64,000 nucleotides of DNA, taken from Shewanella colwelliana ATCC 39565. GTDB lineage: Bacteria > Pseudomonadota > Gammaproteobacteria > Enterobacterales > Shewanellaceae. The translations under genes and the position numbers were made by a program. Shown here piece after piece: positions 59,901-64,000 of the stretch (position 1 is the stretch's first letter; each line of letters starts with the position of its first letter). Where the stretch lies: contig NZ_JAEC01000022.1 in NCBI RefSeq assembly GCF_000518705.1, forward strand, positions 37,003 through 101,002, written 5' to 3'. A model generated the notes under the pieces. It was not told the DNA's origin, did not search any database, and saw only the letters and a program-made list of their open reading frames with translations.

Positions 59901-61987
59901 CTCAGCCAACATCCGTCAATATAAAGCCAGCATTAGTGATGCTACTTCAACAAATAGGGCTTTACGCTCAAGCTAATAACTTAAGCTGTGAACAGGAAAC
60001 CAAAAGCTTTGATTCGGTAATGGTGGTTAACACCTTAAAAAAACATCAAATTAGCTATAGCGTGCATGAGATAAGCACAGCCGAACTCAGTCATACCATA
60101 CACCCGTTTTTACTACTGCCCACCGACTCCGCCCCTATCGTCGCGCGTCGTAGCGGTGAGCGTTATGAACACTTAACCTTGTCGGCAAATCAGCCACAGT
60201 GGCAAGCCCTGGCACCTGAGTCTCTTACTATTACAGGCCATGTGATCACCATTGATGCACTCCCATCGGCCAAAAGTGGCGCACATGCCTTTGCTGCCCA
60301 CATGAGCAAGCGAACCAAATGGTACAAACCCGTTTTTTGGTTAAGTTTACTCTCCAGTTTAACTGGGCTCGCGGTGCCACTATTTACCATGGCTGTTTAC
60401 GATAGGGTCATAGGCGGACAAGCTCCCGAAGTCCTGCCAAGTTTGGCACTTGGCGCCATTCTTGCTGTCACGATTTTGATCTCCTCTCGCTTAGCTAGGG
60501 CGAGTATTTTATCGAGCACCAGTAATCGCTTCGCGCGCGATCTGTCAAATATCACCTTTCGCCGCCTATTAAGCATGCCGCTTATCGTGTTATCCAGAGT
60601 AGGGTTAACCAACCATCTAGCCAGAATTCGCAACGCCGAAAAAGTTAGAACATTATTATCTGGCCCAAGCGGTGCGGGACTCATTGATCTGCCCTTTACC
60701 AGCATTGCATTGGTCACCATCGCCCTGCTCAGCGGATGGCTAGTGTTAGTTCCCTTAGTGATGCTACTGCTGTTTTATCTCGTCATGAAAGCGGTAAAAA
60801 AATACACCCAAGCGGCTACCCCAACCATAAGTAGTGAATATCAGAATGCCAGCAATGATTTGGCTAAACAGTTACTACAACTAAAAATAAGTGGCGATAC
60901 ACAAGGTTGGAACACTAAGTTTTCACGCCTGTGTAAAGAGCACTGCCGACAAAACTTTTTATACAGCAAACGCAATGGATTAACGGGAGCCATTGCCCAT
61001 GCCATGAGCCTAATCACAGCACTAGTAACCGTATTTACCGGTATTTTCTTGGTTCTCAATCAAAGTATCAGCCCTGGTGCGTTAATCGCGTGTGTGATGC
61101 TAATATGGCGCATTACAGGCCCCGCACAGTTGGCTTTTTCCTCTAGCCAAAAAATCACCATGATGGATTCGGCTATCAAGCAATTTGATCGCTTTATGGA
61201 AGCTGGGACCGAGCACAACGAGTTGCGCCTCGATGTGCCCGACACGACACAAGCACCAGAGGTGTCATTTAAACATCTAACCCTGCGTTATTCTGCCGAT
61301 GTCGAACCAGCACTGTCAGGCATATCCTTTGATGTGGCTCCAGGAGAGATTGTCGCCATTATAGGTCCTAATGGCTGTGGCAAAACGTCACTATTGCAAA
61401 CCGCCATTGGCATACTCGATGCTCAAGCTGGTTATATCTCTGTTAATGGTAAAAACCTAAAACAGTACGACCCACAGAGTTTTAGGCAATGGGCAGGCTT
61501 CAATAGCGCCCAACCCGATCTCTTTCCGGGGTCGCTAGCAGATAACTTACGTATAGCAAAACCCGACGCCACTGATGAAGAGCTTTTTCAAGCACTCGAT
61601 AATGCTGGCGCGAGCACACTCTTTGCCTCGCTGAATAACGATTTAAATGTTGACCTCTTTGCCCAAGGCCATTCCATTCTTTCTGACATAGAAGGTAGTT
61701 ATATCTGTTTAGCACGAGCCTTACTTAAGAGCTCAACTTATTTGGTGCTCGATGAACCAATAGCGAACCAAAACCCCTATGCACGACACGCATTCATTAA
61801 TATGCTGAATCGTATACGCGGTAAGGCAACCATACTGTTTACCACCCATGATCAGGCCTTGATTCAACAGGCTGATAAAGTAGTGATATTAGATAAAGGC
61901 GCGGTAGTTTACGCTGGACCACTTCCTGACCAAGCCGAAACCTCGCCCTCAAAAGCCACAATGCAGGAGTCAAATGCCAATGGATAA
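59897..61987 (+). CDS. Type I secretion ABC exporter subunit (LapB/RtxB-like)
   Basis: 696 residues: an N-terminal C39-like domain (1-120) without a catalytic Cys-His pair, a six-helix membrane domain (145-410), and an ATPase domain (455-680). Walker A GPNGCGKTS (490-498), Walker B YLVLDEP (615-621) and switch His H651 are intact, whereas the signature reads LSDIEGS in place of LSGGQ. Hence it is the ATP-hydrolysing half of the pair. The C39-like domain of this family holds RTX substrates rather than cutting them. Overlaps the genes before and after, so the operon is tight. Confidence 0.9.
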   Translation: MTQPTSVNIKPALVMLLQQIGLYAQANNLSCEQETKSFDSVMVVNTLKKHQISYSVHEISTAELSHTIHPFLLLPTDSAPIVARRSGERYEHLTLSANQPQWQALAPESLTITGHVITIDALPSAKSGAHAFAAHMSKRTKWYKPVFWLSLLSSLTGLAVPLFTMAVYDRVIGGQAPEVLPSLALGAILAVTILISSRLARASILSSTSNRFARDLSNITFRRLLSMPLIVLSRVGLTNHLARIRNAEKVRTLLSGPSGAGLIDLPFTSIALVTIALLSGWLVLVPLVMLLLFYLVMKAVKKYTQAATPTISSEYQNASNDLAKQLLQLKISGDTQGWNTKFSRLCKEHCRQNFLYSKRNGLTGAIAHAMSLITALVTVFTGIFLVLNQSISPGALIACVMLIWRITGPAQLAFSSSQKITMMDSAIKQFDRFMEAGTEHNELRLDVPDTTQAPEVSFKHLTLRYSADVEPALSGISFDVAPGEIVAIIGPNGCGKTSLLQTAIGILDAQAGYISVNGKNLKQYDPQSFRQWAGFNSAQPDLFPGSLADNLRIAKPDATDEELFQALDNAGASTLFASLNNDLNVDLFAQGHSILSDIEGSYICLARALLKSSTYLVLDEPIANQNPYARHAFINMLNRIRGKATILFTTHDQALIQQADKVVILDKGAVVYAGPLPDQAETSPSKATMQESNANG

Positions 61988-63305
61988 TCGACAACTAACC
62001 AACAACATGTGGCCAGAACATGAGTTTGCCGAAGCGATTGAAGCCCCCGCAGAAAAACGTTTTATCAAACGAATGACACTACTCATTGCAGGTTCTGTGA
62101 GCATCATGCTGCTGTGGTCGGTTTTTACCCAAGTTGAAGAAATTTCAAAATCTAAAGGGCAAGTCGTTCCGCTTGGACATCGACAAGTCATTCAGAGCCA
62201 AACCGGTGGAACATTGGCCACCGTTATGGTTGAAGAGGGCGATGTGGTAAAAAAAGGTGATGTACTTGCTAGTTTTGTTGCAATCGACAGCCAATCTGCC
62301 GAAGAGGAACTGGCCAGTAAACGCGCCAATTTAGTGTTGAAAATCGAACGCTATGATGCATTTATTGATCAACGTCAGCCCAACTTTGAAGAATTTACCG
62401 CTGAATACCCGCAACTTGTTGATCATCACAAAAAATCACTGCAACGTATGAATGAAGAACGCACGTCAATTCAAGCGCTTTCTGAGTCAGATATAGCCAA
62501 ATCTCAAGCGGAGATTGATGGATTGAAAACCGAGATCCCCCCCCTTGCCGATCAGATTCAGAACGCAGAAAAAACCATTAAGATGATGACCTCTGTTAAA
62601 GAGGAGCAAGCTGTCTCAAAACTCCGAATATTAGAGTCACAACAGAAACTCGACGCCTATATACGTGAGCTCAAAGTGATGGAAAGCAAACAAAACGTGT
62701 TAACGAAAAACTTGATTAACCTTGAAAATCAATTAGCCCAAAAACAAGCTAGCTTAATTAACGAAGTGGGTGAGAAACGCACTGAAGCACAGGCAGAACT
62801 ACTCGGGGTGATCGCGCGCTTAAAGTCTACCGACTCTCTGGTGCTGCAAAACACAATCACAGCTCCCGTCGATGGCATTATTCAATCCATTCCCACCACG
62901 TCGTCAGGCAGCGTAATTCAGCCTGGTGGTACAGTCGCCGTCATCGTGCCCATGACAAAAACAGGCCTAATGGAAGCCAAGTTGTCTCCTAGAGATATTG
63001 GCTTTGTACGTGTTGGTCAAGCCGCCAGAGTCAAAATTGATGCCTTCGATTACAGCCGCTACGGCGCGCTTGATGGCATTGTAAAACGGATATCCCCCAG
63101 TACTGACTCTGATGAAAAAGGCGGTGTTTTTTATAAAGTGCAAATCGCGATCGACCGCCCCTACTTTGGGGAGTCGCCAGGGCAGTTTGACTTGATCCCA
63201 GGTATGACAGGTGAAGCCGATATCGTCACTGGCGATAAAACCGTCTTCCAGTATATGTGGAAACCTGTATTTACCAACATCACAGAAGCCTTTGGTGAGC
63301 GTTAG
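61974..63305 (+). CDS. HlyD-family membrane fusion protein of type I secretion
   Basis: 443 residues. Short cytoplasmic N terminus, one membrane helix (about 37-57), lipoyl half-motif (QTGGTLATVMVEEGDVVKKG), a long coiled-coil (about 120-275), second lipoyl half (NTITAPVDGIIQSI), then the beta-barrel domain with the HlyD/PrtE C-terminal block (LIPGMTGEADIVTGDKTV). It links the ABC pair to a TolC-type outer-membrane channel, which is not seen in the window. Start overlaps the ABC gene by 14 bp; ATG 61980 is the alternative. Confidence 0.92.
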   Translation: MPMDNRQLTNNMWPEHEFAEAIEAPAEKRFIKRMTLLIAGSVSIMLLWSVFTQVEEISKSKGQVVPLGHRQVIQSQTGGTLATVMVEEGDVVKKGDVLASFVAIDSQSAEEELASKRANLVLKIERYDAFIDQRQPNFEEFTAEYPQLVDHHKKSLQRMNEERTSIQALSESDIAKSQAEIDGLKTEIPPLADQIQNAEKTIKMMTSVKEEQAVSKLRILESQQKLDAYIRELKVMESKQNVLTKNLINLENQLAQKQASLINEVGEKRTEAQAELLGVIARLKSTDSLVLQNTITAPVDGIIQSIPTTSSGSVIQPGGTVAVIVPMTKTGLMEAKLSPRDIGFVRVGQAARVKIDAFDYSRYGALDGIVKRISPSTDSDEKGGVFYKVQIAIDRPYFGESPGQFDLIPGMTGEADIVTGDKTVFQYMWKPVFTNITEAFGER

Positions 63306-63318
63306 GGGAGAGTGAAAG

Positions 63319-64000
63319 ATGTCAGACAATGATTCAAAGAAAACCGCTACGCCGAATGACGACACAGGTAAAAACAACAGTGAATTGCAGCAACGCCACG
63401 CTAAACAGAGTCTGGCCGCCGTAAAGAAACTTGATAAAGATGTCAAAAAGCTCGCCGCTAAAGAACTCAGAGATGCCGAGATCAAAAACGTAGGCAACAA
63501 AGACCTCGTGGCGGACAAATCTTGGCAGGCCACAAGTGCCGATACCAGTAATCCTAACCAAGTGGAAGCACCTGAGGTTAGCACAGCCGCAACACAGGCT
63601 CCCTCTGAACCAAAGCAACGCACAGAAACAGTCGACCAGCCACTGAAGGGGGATATAACGCCAGAACAGATTGCAGCCTCGACTAACAGCAGCCCAAAGC
63701 AGCATGTGATTACGGAGAAAGGCTCAACTGAAACCACCTCAATAGAACATGCAGCACTCCCAGTGAACGCTCATCAAGTGACGCCCTCACTGACACCGAT
63801 AGCTCACGCTTTAAACACCAATGAGACCCATCAAAATCCGCCAGCCTTTACCGTTTCACTGCAAATTGATCCTACACCAGAACACACCCTAGGTTCGCCC
63901 CACCACACTGGCACTGGCACTGGCACTGGCACTGGCACTGGCACTGGCACTGGCACTGGCACTGGCACTGGCACTGGCACTGGCACTGGCACTGGCACTG
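63319..64000 (+). CDS. Large Thr/Ser/Pro-rich protein, N-terminal part (cut by window edge), probable type I secretion cargo
   Basis: ATG at 63319 (GGGGAG about 8-13 bases before), 13 bp after the HlyD gene, and open to the window end: 227 codons. The first 65 residues are highly charged with a helical, possibly coiled stretch (AAVKKLDKDVKKLAAKELRD); next a Thr/Ser/Pro/Glu-rich low-complexity stretch; from residue 197 an uninterrupted (Thr-Gly)n tract. No signal peptide, in keeping with type I export, whose signal is C-terminal and out of view. Cargo identity is inferred from position. It does not resemble the N-terminal anchor of LapA/BpfA adhesins as I know it. Confidence 0.65.
   Translation, partial: MSDNDSKKTATPNDDTGKNNSELQQRHAKQSLAAVKKLDKDVKKLAAKELRDAEIKNVGNKDLVADKSWQATSADTSNPNQVEAPEVSTAATQAPSEPKQRTETVDQPLKGDITPEQIAASTNSSPKQHVITEKGSTETTSIEHAALPVNAHQVTPSLTPIAHALNTNETHQNPPAFTVSLQIDPTPEHTLGSPHHTGTGTGTGTGTGTGTGTGTGTGTGTGTGTGT
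63907..64000 (+). repeat. ACTGGC hexanucleotide tandem repeat, in frame (Thr-Gly)n
   Basis: Fifteen full perfect copies plus ACTG, running off the right edge, so total length is unknown. No interruption or base change within the visible copies. Six-base units keep the reading frame, so copy changes would alter tract length without frameshift. Confidence 0.97.

Noticed and set aside
62967..63737. 256-codon open frame antisense across the HlyD end and cargo start
   Set aside because: The plus strand here codes a proper HlyD C terminus and a well-placed ORF open to the window end; the antisense frame has no recognisable motif.
63907..64000. CRISPR array
   Set aside because: The repeat unit is six bases without spacers and is in a coding frame.

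Overview
The window reads as chromosomal DNA of a marine gammaproteobacterium, most likely Shewanella or a close relative. This is inferred from gene content: an octaheme tetrathionate reductase, a TsdBA-type cytochrome pair, OmpC-type porins, CutA-DsbD, the Leloir galactose operon with a sodium symporter, and a MetJ regulon. No rRNA, tRNA, insertion sequence, prophage or CRISPR array was seen. Nearly all of the sequence is coding, with many clean intrinsic terminators.

Layout. 1-464: 3' end of a sensor histidine kinase. 570-2747: pepT and tcdA (minus). 2748-5689: two tandem paralogous porins, the first behind a perfect CRP-type palindrome. 5776-6878: tpm and a Cys-rich small protein (minus). 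7086-11869: a protein-kinase-like protein, fxsA (minus), and an overlapping cutA-dsbD pair. 12037-13659: a KefC-type antiporter. 13768-23041: a galactoside cluster (beta-propeller protein, exported beta-galactosidase, SSS symporter, galT, galK, galM). 23187-24941: an acidic hypothetical and a quinone oxidoreductase (minus). 25570-29144: a large secreted M9 collagenase and a DUF2059 protein. 29199-37675: ssb and a YajR-like MFS protein (minus), uvrA, an M28 lipoprotein peptidase and deaD. 37959-42755: an alpha/beta-hydrolase-like protein, an FAD oxidoreductase, two tandem Sel1 proteins, an RcsF-like lipoprotein and a CWC protein. 42838-44512: tsdB-tsdA (minus). 44642-49940: metF, metBL and divergent metJ with Met boxes. 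50053-53998: a TauE/SafE permease, a TraF-like outer-membrane protein, and a divergent LysR/SDR pair. 54335-57895: monoheme cytochrome, DUF3373 outer-membrane protein and octaheme reductase. 58242-64000: a type I secretion operon running into a large protein with a (Thr-Gly)n tract cut by the window edge.

Functional themes. The galactoside cluster appears to hydrolyse lactose-like sugars outside the cytoplasm, import galactose with sodium and process it through mutarotase, kinase and uridylyltransferase. Two separate c-type cytochrome systems for tetrathionate/thiosulfate chemistry lie about 10 kb apart. The methionine genes carry tandem MetJ operators on both sides of the metB-metJ divergence and before metF. 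The right end is the most unusual part: two ABC exporters, of which one has lost its Walker A motif, plus an HlyD adaptor, directly followed by a Thr/Ser/Pro-rich protein containing an in-frame ACTGGC hexanucleotide microsatellite.

Starts were chosen from ribosome-binding sites and family length. In many genes they lie inside a longer open frame, and this is stated in the entry. All functional calls are from reading motifs by eye; no database search was run.
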